Below, one piece after another: positions 7,002-15,520 of a stretch of 51,104 nucleotides of DNA. Both the position numbers and the translations under genes were made by a program. The notes under the pieces were generated by a model, which made no database searches, was not told the DNA's origin, and saw only the letters and a program-made list of their open reading frames with translations. This DNA comes from SG8-41 sp035574195 (GTDB taxonomy: Bacteria; Pseudomonadota; Gammaproteobacteria; Burkholderiales; SG8-41): the NCBI GenBank assembly GCA_035574195.1, contig DATLZE010000002.1, positions 1-51,104 on the forward strand, written 5' to 3'. Every line of letters starts with the position of its first letter. The first letter of the stretch is position 1.

Positions 7002-8327
7002 ATGAGGCAGAAGTTCAAACGGGCCGTGGCGATCGGTGCTCTCGCGAGTATCGCCGGGGCCGCGATCGCAGACGGCAGCGAGACGATCTTCAGTCGAGCG
7101 CTCCATTACACGGTGCAGATCCGCACGGCCGTGGAAACCCCGCTCGAAGGCGACTTCAAGGGGACGTTGCGCGGAGCGGGTTTCCTGGTGGACACGCAAC
7201 GGGGCTGGGTGTTGACCAATGCCCACGTCGTTTCGCGCTCGCCGTCGCGGGTGGAGGTGGCCTTCCAGGGCCGTCCTTACCAGGACGCCGAGAAGATCTA
7301 CGTGGACCCGCATCTCGACCTGGCGGTCGTTCGGGTAGCGCTGCCGCAGGGCGATCGCCGCGAGGCAGCGCCGCTCGAGTGCGACACGATTCCCCGCGTC
7401 GGTCACCCGGTCGGCGCATTCGGGCATCCGTGGAACATGCGCTTTACCGGCACGCGCGGGATCGTCTCCGGGACGACTACCCGGCAGCATGTCGAGCTGC
7501 TCCAGACCGACGCCCCGATCAACCAGGGCAACTCGGGAGGGCCGCTGATCAGCCTCGAAACCGGGCGCATCGTCGGCATCAACACGGCGCAGATCCGCGG
7601 CTCCCAGAACACCAACTTTGCGGTCGCCATGATCCACGCCTGCCGCGTCATCGAGCTGATGCGCGCGGGCCGCGACCCGTCGCCGCCCGCACTTCCCGTG
7701 GTGTACTTCAACGATCATGACGACGAACGCGTGCTCAAGGTGGCGCGCAACTACGGCGGGCCGGGCGCCATCGGGCTCAGGCCCGGCGACATCATCCGCG
7801 GCGTAGTCGGGGTCGCCGACCCGATCGAGAGCGAGACCGGACTCTACCACGCGTTGCGCGGGCGGCTCGATGCGTTCTCCCTCAGGGTGGAGCGCGGCGG
7901 CCGGGAGGTGATCGTCCACGGTTCGGCGCGCCCCCAGTCTTCGGCGCTCGACGTCCGGGGTATCGTGGCGGGAGGCGTGTTCTTCGCTCCGACGCCGCTG
8001 CGCGACGCGGCCGAGGTCCGGGTAGGTGCCCTGATGGTGCATCACGTCGAGCGCGGCTCCGACGGCGATGCCAAGGAGCTGCGGCGCGGGGACTTTCTCG
8101 AAGCCGTCGACGGCGAACCGGTGGCGAGCCTCGAGGAGCTGCACGACCGGCTGGGCGCGGCGGGCGGCGCCGTGACGCTCACGTTCAAGCGTTACAGCGG
8201 CGGAGACCGGGTGTTCACCTACCTCGAACGCCGGCTGCGGATCGAGGGCATCGCATGGGTGGGTCCCGGTGCCGTGGAGGGCCGGAGCGGGTTCGCTCAG
8301 GGCGACCGGTCATACGCGGTCAACTGA
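7002..8327 (+). CDS. Secreted trypsin-like (S1C/HtrA-type) serine protease with PDZ domains
   Basis: 441 residues. A signal peptide (AVAIGALASIAGAAIADG) directs it to the periplasm. The chymotrypsin-fold catalytic triad is complete: H75 in VLTNAHVV, D106 in DPHLDLAVVRV and S178 in INQGNSGGPLI. Two PDZ-like regions follow, about residues 240-305 (GGPGAIGLRPGDIIRGVVG) and 335-410 (LRRGDFLEAVDGEPVASLEE). The architecture matches DegP/HtrA-type quality-control or signalling proteases. A Shine-Dalgarno (gagaggagaa) lies just before the ATG. It sits between a small secreted protein and a PPC-like protein, with a secreted caspase next in line; I infer that it may process or be processed within this set. 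Confidence 0.9.
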   Translation: MRQKFKRAVAIGALASIAGAAIADGSETIFSRALHYTVQIRTAVETPLEGDFKGTLRGAGFLVDTQRGWVLTNAHVVSRSPSRVEVAFQGRPYQDAEKIYVDPHLDLAVVRVALPQGDRREAAPLECDTIPRVGHPVGAFGHPWNMRFTGTRGIVSGTTTRQHVELLQTDAPINQGNSGGPLISLETGRIVGINTAQIRGSQNTNFAVAMIHACRVIELMRAGRDPSPPALPVVYFNDHDDERVLKVARNYGGPGAIGLRPGDIIRGVVGVADPIESETGLYHALRGRLDAFSLRVERGGREVIVHGSARPQSSALDVRGIVAGGVFFAPTPLRDAAEVRVGALMVHHVERGSDGDAKELRRGDFLEAVDGEPVASLEELHDRLGAAGGAVTLTFKRYSGGDRVFTYLERRLRIEGIAWVGPGAVEGRSGFAQGDRSYAVN

Positions 8328-8528
8328 GCGGCGCCAAGGACTGGTGAAACGTGGTGTATGATAGCGGCATGGGTTTTCGGGGAGACGCTGACGAGACGTT
8401 GGGGTCGTCGATCGTCTCGCGGGCTATTGCGAAGCGCCCTCCAATGCAGCTCCCGTCGGTTCGCTGATGATGAATTCCTGGAGCGAAAATTTTGAACGGC
8501 GTTTCAACACACCAAAGGGAGAATTGCC
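8328..8528 (+). promoter_or_regulatory. Intergenic leader before the PPC-like gene
   Basis: A 200-base gap between protease and PPC-like gene, locally more AT-rich than its surroundings. It contains a TATGAT hexamer (8357-8362) resembling a -10 box, but no matching -35 at 16-18 bases. Just upstream of the gene is the site AAAGGGAGAA, a good ribosome binding site for the ATG at 8529. A separate promoter for the 8529 gene is plausible but not proven. Confidence 0.3.
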
Positions 8529-9260
8529 ATGATCAGAACGAGGAAGTTGGCCGCAACGCTTGCGGCGCTGCCGCTGGGAATTGCGCTCGCGGTGAGCCTG
8601 CCGGGGCACTCCGCCGAGAAAGGCGCGGACGGCAAGAAGGGCACCAACGTCGAGAAGGACAAAAGGGCGGCGAGCCCGCAGACGCGGGCCGTAGAACTCG
8701 CCGTTCTGGCGGATCAGCTCGCGAGCTATGGAGACCAGAAGAAGGACGCCATGGCGCTCATCGTGGCGGCGAAGCTGATGGCCGAGGTAGGTGTCCAGCC
8801 GGCGAAGCACGAGCGCACCGCCGGCACGGGCAAGAGCGACAAAGGGGGCGCCGCGCCGCAGGCCCGCGACAATTCGGTCAACGGGCTCGTCGCCCGCGCC
8901 AGACAATACGCCGGAGAGCGCAAGGACCTGATCGCGCTGGCCGATGACGTCGCGAAGGCCGGCGCGCGCGGCGCGGTGGGCGGCCCGAGGGCGGCGACGC
9001 ACGTCGTGGAGGCGCGCGCGACGGATGTCTTCCGCGTGTCCTTTCGCGGCGGTGAGCCGGCGGCCGTTGGCATCAGCGGCGATGGCGATACCGATCTCGA
9101 TCTTTTCGTGTACGACGAAAACGGCAACCTGATCTGCCGCGCCGAGGGGCCGTTCGACGACGAAATCTGCCGCTGGATACCGCGCTGGACCGGCACGTTC
9201 CGCGTCGAGGTGCGGAACCTGGGCAGGGTGTGGAACCGCTATCGCATCATGACCAACTAG
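8529..9260 (+). CDS. Secreted protein with C-terminal PPC-like beta-sandwich domain
   Basis: 243 residues. The N-terminal signal peptide (LAATLAALPLGIALAVSLPG) is followed by a Lys/Gly-rich linker and a helical region (about 50-145; QTRAVELAVLADQLASYGDQ). The C-terminal 85 residues (DVFRVSFRGGEPAAVGISGD, then GDTDLDLFVYDENGNLI and WTGTFRVEVRNLG) match the pattern of bacterial pre-peptidase C-terminal (PPC) domains, beta-sandwiches often attached to secreted peptidases. Here the domain is a stand-alone protein between a serine protease and a caspase, which suggests a partner or substrate role. Domain call from memory; no catalytic motif is visible. It is followed by two hairpins before the caspase gene. 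Confidence 0.75.
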   Translation: MIRTRKLAATLAALPLGIALAVSLPGHSAEKGADGKKGTNVEKDKRAASPQTRAVELAVLADQLASYGDQKKDAMALIVAAKLMAEVGVQPAKHERTAGTGKSDKGGAAPQARDNSVNGLVARARQYAGERKDLIALADDVAKAGARGAVGGPRAATHVVEARATDVFRVSFRGGEPAAVGISGDGDTDLDLFVYDENGNLICRAEGPFDDEICRWIPRWTGTFRVEVRNLGRVWNRYRIMTN

Positions 9261-9287
9261 CAAATCCTCAGGCCGACGGGCGCGCCC

Positions 9288-9317
9288 GGTTGCCGCGCGC
9301 AGCAGCGCGCGGCAACC
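9288..9317 (+). terminator. Perfect 13-bp GC-rich hairpin after the PPC-like gene
   Basis: GGTTGCCGCGCGC (9288-9300), loop AGCA, GCGCGCGGCAACC (9305-9317): a perfect stem 28 bases after the stop codon. It lacks a T-run, so on its own it would stabilise the mRNA 3' end or pause polymerase; a second hairpin with a T-run follows 23 bases later. Confidence 0.6.
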
Positions 9318-9339
9318 GACTGCCGCATGCGATACCGCG

Positions 9340-9369
9340 AAAAGGCGCGCAATGCGCCTTTTCTTTTTC
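9340..9369 (+). terminator. Intrinsic terminator or attenuator just upstream of the caspase gene
   Basis: AAAAGGCGC (9340-9348), loop GCAAT, GCGCCTTTT (9354-9362), then a T-rich tract to 9369: a classical rho-independent terminator. It ends only 27 bases before the ATG at 9397. The earlier in-frame ATG at 9352 lies in its loop and is therefore an unlikely start. Expression of the caspase gene would need read-through or a promoter squeezed inside this region. Confidence 0.75.
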
Positions 9370-9396
9370 TGGCCCGACACGACCGATTTCTTGACC

Positions 9397-11556
9397 ATGA
9401 GCCATCCTTTTCTCGGCGCCCCGATCCGATGGCTCGCGATCGTCCTGGCGATGGCGCTGCCGGCCCCGCATCATGCGGCAGCGACCCAGCAACACGCGCT
9501 GCTGGTCGGAGTATCGTCGTATCCTTCGCTGCCGGAAAACCTTCAGTTGCACGGACCCGCGAACGACGTTCCGCTGATGCGGAACCTTCTGCTGCAGAGG
9601 GGTTTCACCCCGAAGAACATTCGCGTGCTCGCCGACGGTGTCGCGGGCGCCGGCGAGCCTACCCGTGCCGCCATCATGGGCGAGCTCAAAGCCCTGGCGG
9701 GCAGGGCCGGTAAGGGCGATTTCGTGTTCCTGTTCTTCGCCGGCCACGGCTCGCAGCAGCCGGCCCGCGACATCGGCCCTCAGAACCCGGAACCGGACGG
9801 GCTTGACGAGATCTTTTTGCCCCGCGACATCGGAAAATGGTCGGGCGCTGTCGGGTCGGTGCAAAACGCCATCGTCGACGATGAACTGGGCCTCGCCATC
9901 ACTGCCATCCGCAACCGCGGCGCCTTCGTTTGGGCGGTGTTCGATACTTGTCATTCCGGCACCATCACCCGTGGTATCCCCGACGAGAGCGTGCGTTATC
10001 GCGATGTCCGGCCGCAGGCGCTCGGCATCCCGGATTCCGAACTCGCCAGGGCCGCGAAGGAGGCTGCCGCCCTCGTGCCCCGCACCCGCGGTGCGGAAGG
10101 CGGCGCGCCGATGACCGGCGTGATGGCGGCGCGGGCCGGCGGCGAGGCCGGCGGTTTCGTCGTTTTCTACGCCGCGCAATCCTGGGAACGCGCGCCCGAG
10201 GAGCGCCTGCCCGCCGGCCATCCCGACCGCCGAAGCCACGGGGTGTTCACCTTTGCGCTGGCGCAGACGCTGGCGATGAATCCTTCGATGACCTATCGTC
10301 AGGCGGCGCAGCAGATCCTGCAACGCTACCGAGGACGCAACCAAGGCCAGCCAACGCCGCTTTTCGAGGGACCGAGCCTGGATGCGCCGGTGTTCGGCGC
10401 CACGGCGGGCGCGCAGGTCCAGCAGTGGCGGATCGAAAAAGACGAGCGGACCGGCACCCTCAGGATAGGCGCCGGGGCGCTGCACCAGCTCTCGGAGGGT
10501 GCGGTGTTCGCGGTGATGCGCGGCCCGGCCGCCCCCGACAAGGAAGCGCTCGGCTACGTGAGCGCGACGCGGGTCGAGGTGCTGCAGTCGGCCGTGGAGC
10601 CTACGGATTACGGCGGCAAACCGAAGATGGCCGCTGCGGCTATCCCGGATGACGCGTATGCGCGGCTGGTGAATCCCAATCTCTCGCTCGTGCTGCGGGT
10701 AGCGTTGCCACCTTCGGTGGCGAAGCCCGCAGCGCACGATGCGAAAGCGAAGGCCGTTCTCGACCAGCTCGCGAAGGAGAAACCAGCCGGCCTCGCGGTG
10801 AGCTGGCTGCCGGCGCGCGAGGGCGGCGACATCCGGTTGCTCGTGCGCGACGACAAATTGTGGTTGCTGCCGCCATCGGCCGAGCTGATCGCGGAGGGCC
10901 CTCACAAGTCGCTTTCTATCGATCTCGTGAAGAACGACGCGAAGCAGCTGCGCGAGAAGTTGCTCGACAGCCTGCGATCCATCGCGAAAGTGGTGAACCT
11001 GCTCAGGCTCGCCTCCCAGTCCTCGGCGAGCCCCGTGGCGCAGAAGGTGGAGCTGACGATTACCGTGGAGCGCGGCGGCAAGCCGTTTCCCTTCAACCCC
11101 AATCAGGTACCGGCGCTGTTCGATCGCGACCAGCTTTCCATCCGTGTCAGCAACCGGCACACGCAGGCTGTGGACGTGACGGTGCTGTTCATCGACAGCC
11201 AGTACGGGATCACGTCGATCTTCCCGAGGAGCGGGGAGAGCAACCGCGTGGTGCCGAACGGACAGCTCACGCTCGGCAAGGTCGAGATCAACGTTGACAC
11301 CGTAGGGCGCGAGAGTTTGCTCTTCATCGTTGCCGAGGCGGAGCCGGGAGCAGCGTCGGCCGACTTCAGCTTTCTGCAGCAGGAGCGCCTTGCGGTCACG
11401 CGCGGCGCTGGCCAGGCGGCCGCGGGCGACCTGCATGCGATCCTCGAGAACATCGGTTTTGCACCCGAGCGCACGCGTGGAGTGCGCGTTGCGAAAAGCA
11501 CCCTCGACAGGACCGCGATTCGCCTTTACACGTGGGATACGACCGCCAGGCGCTAG
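9397..11556 (+). CDS. Secreted caspase-family (C14) protein with DUF4384-like C-terminus
   Basis: 719 residues from the chosen ATG. A signal peptide (WLAIVLAMALPAP, cut after HHAAA) is followed by a caspase/metacaspase p20 domain: HALLVGVSSYPSLPENLQLH, NDVPLMRNLLLQRGF, catalytic H117 in FLFFAGHGSQ and catalytic C185 in VFDTCHSG. Both dyad residues are intact. A p10-like part continues through VVFYAAQSWERAPEERLPAG and GVFTFALAQTLAMNPSMTYR. The distal part (about 560-680) has DUF4384-like strands (ISIRVSNRHTQAVDVTVLFI fold region; FIVAEAEPG). Such proteins cleave after basic residues or act in conflict and stress systems. The start at 9397 is preferred over 9352 because the latter is inside a terminator hairpin and would put 15 odd residues before the signal peptide, though neither has a strong Shine-Dalgarno. 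Last gene of the accessory block, convergent with rpoH. Confidence 0.88.
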   Translation: MSHPFLGAPIRWLAIVLAMALPAPHHAAATQQHALLVGVSSYPSLPENLQLHGPANDVPLMRNLLLQRGFTPKNIRVLADGVAGAGEPTRAAIMGELKALAGRAGKGDFVFLFFAGHGSQQPARDIGPQNPEPDGLDEIFLPRDIGKWSGAVGSVQNAIVDDELGLAITAIRNRGAFVWAVFDTCHSGTITRGIPDESVRYRDVRPQALGIPDSELARAAKEAAALVPRTRGAEGGAPMTGVMAARAGGEAGGFVVFYAAQSWERAPEERLPAGHPDRRSHGVFTFALAQTLAMNPSMTYRQAAQQILQRYRGRNQGQPTPLFEGPSLDAPVFGATAGAQVQQWRIEKDERTGTLRIGAGALHQLSEGAVFAVMRGPAAPDKEALGYVSATRVEVLQSAVEPTDYGGKPKMAAAAIPDDAYARLVNPNLSLVLRVALPPSVAKPAAHDAKAKAVLDQLAKEKPAGLAVSWLPAREGGDIRLLVRDDKLWLLPPSAELIAEGPHKSLSIDLVKNDAKQLREKLLDSLRSIAKVVNLLRLASQSSASPVAQKVELTITVERGGKPFPFNPNQVPALFDRDQLSIRVSNRHTQAVDVTVLFIDSQYGITSIFPRSGESNRVVPNGQLTLGKVEINVDTVGRESLLFIVAEAEPGAASADFSFLQQERLAVTRGAGQAAAGDLHAILENIGFAPERTRGVRVAKSTLDRTAIRLYTWDTTARR

Positions 11557-11645
11557 GGACCAGGAACCGTCCCGGCAAGGCCGAACGAACCCGGCGCTCG
11601 GGGCATATCTCGACGTAGAGCCGGTTTAAAACGGGCGCAAAAAAC

Positions 11646-11667
11646 AAGCCCCGGCGCGCCGGGGCTT
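11646..11667. terminator. Bidirectional terminator between caspase gene and rpoH
   Basis: A perfect 22-base palindrome, AAGCCCCGGC/GCGCCGGGGCTT type, flanked by an A-run on the left (11638-11647) and T-rich sequence on the right. It lies between the convergent stops of the caspase gene (11556) and rpoH (11691), so it can serve both strands. Confidence 0.8.
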
Positions 11668-11690
11668 TCGACTTTTGCGGGCGCGGCGTC

Positions 11691-12548
11691 TCAGGCCGCT
11701 TGGTGCTGCTCGATGACGTTCTTCATCCGGGCGAGGGCCTTGACCTCGATCTGGCGGATGCGCTCGGCGGAGACGCCGAATTCCGCAGCGAGCTGGTGCA
11801 GCGTGGCGGGCTGCTTCTCGGTGAGCCAGCGCGCCTCGATGATGCGGCGGCTGCGCGCATCGAGCCCCGCGAGCGCCTGTTGCAGCCCGCGGCTGCGCAG
11901 GCGGGCGGTTTCCTCGTGCTCGAGAAGGCGGCCGGGCTCGGCGTCCTCGGCGGCGAGATAGGCGATCGGGCCGTAAGCTTCGTCCTCGCTCTCGCCCGCT
12001 GGCTCGAGCGCAACGTCCTGCCCGGACATGCGGGTCTCCATCTCGACCACTTCATCGGGCTTGACGCCGAGCCGTTTCGCCACCGCGCGGGCGTCCTCCG
12101 CGCCGAGGCTCCTCAGGCGGCTCTTGAGGCTTCTCAGGTTGAAGAAGAGCTTCCTCTGGGCCTTGGTCGTGGCGACCTTGACGATGCGCCAGTTGCGCAG
12201 GATGAATTCGTGGATCTCGGCGCGGATCCAGTGCACGGCGAAGGATACCAGCCGCACGCCGCGCTCGGGGTCGAAGCGCTTGACCGCCTTCATCAGGCCG
12301 ATGTTGCCTTCCTGAATGAGATCGGCCTGGGGCAAACCGTAGCCCATGTAGCCGCGCGCGATCGCCACCACTACCCGCAGGTGCGAGAGCACCAGCTGGC
12401 GCGCCGCCTCGAGATCGCCGGTGCGCCGGAAGCGCCGGGCGAGCTCCGTCTCCTGCTCTTGAGTGAGGATCGGGAAGCTGTTGACCGCCTGGATGTAGGC
12501 TTCCAGGCTGCTGGCGGCAGACGGAACGGGTAATGCGAAGCTGGCCAT
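11691..12548 (-). CDS. rpoH: RNA polymerase heat-shock sigma factor RpoH (sigma-32)
   Basis: 285 residues. Region 2 reads LVLSHLRVVVAIARGYMGYG, then LPQADLIQEGNIGLMKAVKR and VHWIRAEIHEFILRNWRIVK. The RpoH-specific box AQRKLFFNLR is present, which separates it from RpoD and RpoS. Region 4 ends HQLAAEFGVSAERIRQIEVK. The ATG at 12548 has a strong Shine-Dalgarno (AGGGAGGT) nine bases upstream; a TTG two codons earlier is less likely. A CIRCE operator lies 31 bases upstream of the ATG. Gene order ftsY-ftsE-ftsX-rpoH is the same as in E. coli. RpoH directs transcription of chaperone and protease genes; CIRCE would add HrcA repression. Confidence 0.97.
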   Translation of the reverse strand: MASFALPVPSAASSLEAYIQAVNSFPILTQEQETELARRFRRTGDLEAARQLVLSHLRVVVAIARGYMGYGLPQADLIQEGNIGLMKAVKRFDPERGVRLVSFAVHWIRAEIHEFILRNWRIVKVATTKAQRKLFFNLRSLKSRLRSLGAEDARAVAKRLGVKPDEVVEMETRMSGQDVALEPAGESEDEAYGPIAYLAAEDAEPGRLLEHEETARLRSRGLQQALAGLDARSRRIIEARWLTEKQPATLHQLAAEFGVSAERIRQIEVKALARMKNVIEQHQAA

Positions 12549-12579
12549 AAGCAAGACACCTCCCTTTGCCGCGTTTAGT

Positions 12580-12606
12580 TTAGCACTCGATGCGTGAGAG
12601 TGCTAG
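12580..12606 (-). promoter_or_regulatory. CIRCE operator (HrcA binding site) upstream of rpoH
   Basis: TTAGCACTC (12580-12588), nine-base spacer, GAGTGCTAG (12598-12606): 17 of 18 positions match the CIRCE consensus TTAGCACTC-N9-GAGTGCTAA. HrcA, the heat-inactivated repressor of groE and dnaK operons, binds this element. It sits between ftsX and rpoH, 31 bases before the rpoH ATG, so it should make rpoH transcription HrcA-dependent. Confidence 0.93.
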
Positions 12607-12622
12607 TAGCCTGAAAAGTTCC
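12594..12622 (-). promoter_or_regulatory. Possible sigma-E-like promoter of rpoH overlapping CIRCE
   Basis: Reading the minus strand, GGAACTT (12622-12616) is an exact match to the sigma-E -35 element, and 16 bases later TCTCAC (12599-12594) resembles the -10 (TCTGA-like). Transcription would start near 12588, inside CIRCE. E. coli rpoH also has a sigma-E promoter. The -10 is imperfect, so this remains tentative. Confidence 0.4.
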
Positions 12623-12689
12623 TTCGATTCATGGGGTTGTGCTGCCAGCCGGGATCCAGAATTCGACCCCAAATCAGCTACTTGAAGCC

Positions 12690-13594
12690 CTATCGGGGCT
12701 GGATCCGGGAGAGGTGCTGATTGACCGAGAGCCAAGCGCCGAGCCAGCCCAGGGCGGCCGAGAAACCGAGGAGGCTCAGGCCGTCCTCCAGCCCGAGCGA
12801 GGCGAGCTCGAGCCGGGCGGCGTAGAGCCGGGACAGGTCGGCGAGCGCCGAATTGAGCAGCGCGACCCCGCCCCAGATGATGAGCCAGGCGGCGAGCCCG
12901 CCCACCAAGCCCTGCAGCGTGCCGAAATACAGGAACGGCCGGCGAATGAAAGGATCGCTCGCCCCGATCAGCTTGGCGACCTCGATTTCCTCGCGCCGGG
13001 TGAGGATCTGCAGCCGGATGGTGTTGAAGGCGATCGCCACCAGCGCCAGCCCGAAGAGCGTCGCCAGCAGCGCGACCGCAAGACGCGCGAGCTTGAGCCC
13101 CGCCTCCAGCCGCCGCGCCCAGGCGGTGTCGAGCTGCACGTGGGCGACCCGGGGCCAGCGGCTCAGCTCCTCGCGCAACCGCTCCAGCGCCTGTGCCGCC
13201 GCCTCGCGCGGTTCGACCACGAACGCGTCCGGCAGGGGATTGGCGGGCAGGCTGTCCACCACATCGGCGAGCCCGGTCGCCGCCTTGAGCTCCTTCAGCG
13301 CCTGCTCGCGCGGGACGAAACGCGCGGCGCGCACCGCCGGGTGCGCCTTCAGGCGCTGTTCGATGCGCTCCGCATCCGCGCGCCCGGCCTCGAGCGCGAG
13401 GAAAACGGTGAGCTGCGGGTCGGCGGTGAGGCCGCGCGCGAGCCCCTGCACGTTGACGAGCGCTACGTAGAGGCCGGCGGGCAGCGCGAGCGCGATCCCG
13501 ATCACGAGGACGTTGAGCAGCGTCGCGAGCGGCGCGCGCGCGAATCGCGCCAGCGTTCCGGAGAGCGCGTCGGCGTGGTTCCAGAGCCAGGCCT

Positions 13595-13598
<4 letters not shown>
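12690..13598 (-). CDS. ftsX: Cell division ABC transporter permease-like protein FtsX
   Basis: 302 residues; with FtsE forms the complex that activates peptidoglycan hydrolases at the septum. Four membrane helices in the FtsX pattern: the first near residues 24-47 (APLATLLNVLVIGIALALPA), then a large periplasmic loop (about 48-170), then helices near 175-200, 225-250 and 270-290. Conserved EIEVAKLIGASDPFIRRPFL is present. Its ATG overlaps the ftsE stop as ATGA. It is encoded downstream of ftsY and ftsE and upstream of rpoH. Confidence 0.95.
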
Positions 13599-14248
<650 letters not shown>

Positions 14249-14337
14249 GCACTTATCCGGTGACGAGGAGAGTCAGTGAGCACTTACAGGGGGAGGCACA
14301 GGCCGCGCGAGCCCCATCGGGCCCCGAGGCCCCTGGA

Positions 14338-15279
14338 TCAGTCGAAAAGCGCGGACACGAACTCTTCGGCATCGAACGGCCGCAGATCGTCCAGTGCCTC
14401 GCCGACCCCGATGAAGCGCACGGGCAGCGGCCGCTCGCGCGCGATCGCGGCCATGACGCCCCCGCGGGCGGTGCCGTCGAGTTTGGCGAGCACGAGGCCG
14501 GTCACGCCGAGCGCGGCGTCGAAGGCCCGGACTTGAGCGAGCGCGTTCTGGCCGATGTTCGCATCGAGCACCAGCAGCACCTCGTGCGGCGCGCCGGGCA
14601 GCGCCTTCGCGATCACGCGCTTCACCTTTTTGATTTCCTCCATCAGGTGGAGCTGCGTCGGCAGGCGCCCGGCGGTGTCCGCGAGCACGACATCGGTGCC
14701 GCGCGCGCGCGCCGCGTTCACCGCGTCGTAGATCACCGCCGCGGCATCGCCAGTCTGCTGGCTCACCATGGCGATGCCGTTGCGTTCGGCCCAGGCGGCG
14801 AGCTGCTCGCGCGCCGCGGCGCGGAAGGTATCGCCCGCGGCGAGCAACACCGACTTGCCGCGGCCGCGGTAGTAGTGGGCGATTTTGCCGATGGAGGTGG
14901 TCTTGCCGCTGCCGTTCACTCCGGCGACCATGATCACGAACGGCCGGTGAGCGTCCACCTCGAGCGGCACCGCAAGCGGCGCGAGCAGCTCGACGAGCGC
15001 CTGCCGCAGCAGCAGCTTCAGGCCGGCGGGGTCGGCGACGCGATCGCGCTGCGCGCGCGCGCGCAGCTCCTCGATCAAATGCGCGGCCGCCGTGACGCCG
15101 ACATCGGCTGCGATCAGCGCCGACTCGAGCTCCTCGTAGAACGCCTCGTCGAGCGGGCGTGTGGCCCCGAACAGGCCGGCGAGCCGTCCCTCGAGGCTGC
15201 GGCGCGTCTTGGCGAGCCCGCTCTTCAGGCGCTCGAGCCAGCCGCCGCCGTTGTCGGAGGGCTTGAGGAAGCTCAGCAC
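14338..15279 (-). CDS. ftsY: Signal recognition particle receptor FtsY
   Basis: 313 residues from the GTG at 15279 (VLSFLKPSDNGGGWLERLKS). NG-domain SRP GTPase that docks ribosome-SRP complexes at the inner membrane. N domain: KTRRSLEGRLAGLFG, EALLIA-like helix LESALIAADVGVTAA. G motifs: GVNGSGKTTSIGK, DTAGRLPTQ, and LAKLDGTARGG. The frame is open upstream to a TTG at 15432, but the extra 51 residues are unlike other FtsY proteins and the short start matches the usual 'LSF(F/L)K' beginning. No long acidic A domain is present, as is normal for shorter bacterial forms. First gene of the ftsYEX-rpoH series. Confidence 0.93.
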   Translation of the reverse strand: MLSFLKPSDNGGGWLERLKSGLAKTRRSLEGRLAGLFGATRPLDEAFYEELESALIAADVGVTAAAHLIEELRARAQRDRVADPAGLKLLLRQALVELLAPLAVPLEVDAHRPFVIMVAGVNGSGKTTSIGKIAHYYRGRGKSVLLAAGDTFRAAAREQLAAWAERNGIAMVSQQTGDAAAVIYDAVNAARARGTDVVLADTAGRLPTQLHLMEEIKKVKRVIAKALPGAPHEVLLVLDANIGQNALAQVRAFDAALGVTGLVLAKLDGTARGGVMAAIARERPLPVRFIGVGEALDDLRPFDAEEFVSALFD

Positions 15280-15520
15280 GCGCCAGGAACTCGGCTGACG
15301 GGGTCTGCCGGATTTCTCGGGCAGCAACGGCTCCAGGCGCGCAATCGGGCCGAGCCCAGGGATGCAGGCGGGACCATTGTCCGAATTCTGCGAAAGCTGG
15401 AGGGTGTTCGCCGGTTCCGCAGCAATGAGCAAGTGATCTTGGTCGAGGCTTTTTGCCCGGGTCGAAGCCTGGCACGTTCCTGCCAGGTTACAATTCTAGC
15501 CCAAACGCTCCCGTTATCCC

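Noticed and set aside
8357..8362. TATGAT as a sigma-70 -10 box before the PPC-like gene
   Set aside because: No acceptable -35 at 16-18 bases; kept only as a remark in the leader entry.
9352..9396. Earlier in-frame ATG (9352) as caspase gene start
   Set aside because: It lies in the loop of a T-tailed terminator hairpin and would add 15 residues ahead of an otherwise complete signal peptide.
9268..11436. Long minus-strand open frame opposite the caspase gene
   Set aside because: Arg/His-rich translation with no domain; it mirrors codon-position bias of the real gene on the other strand.
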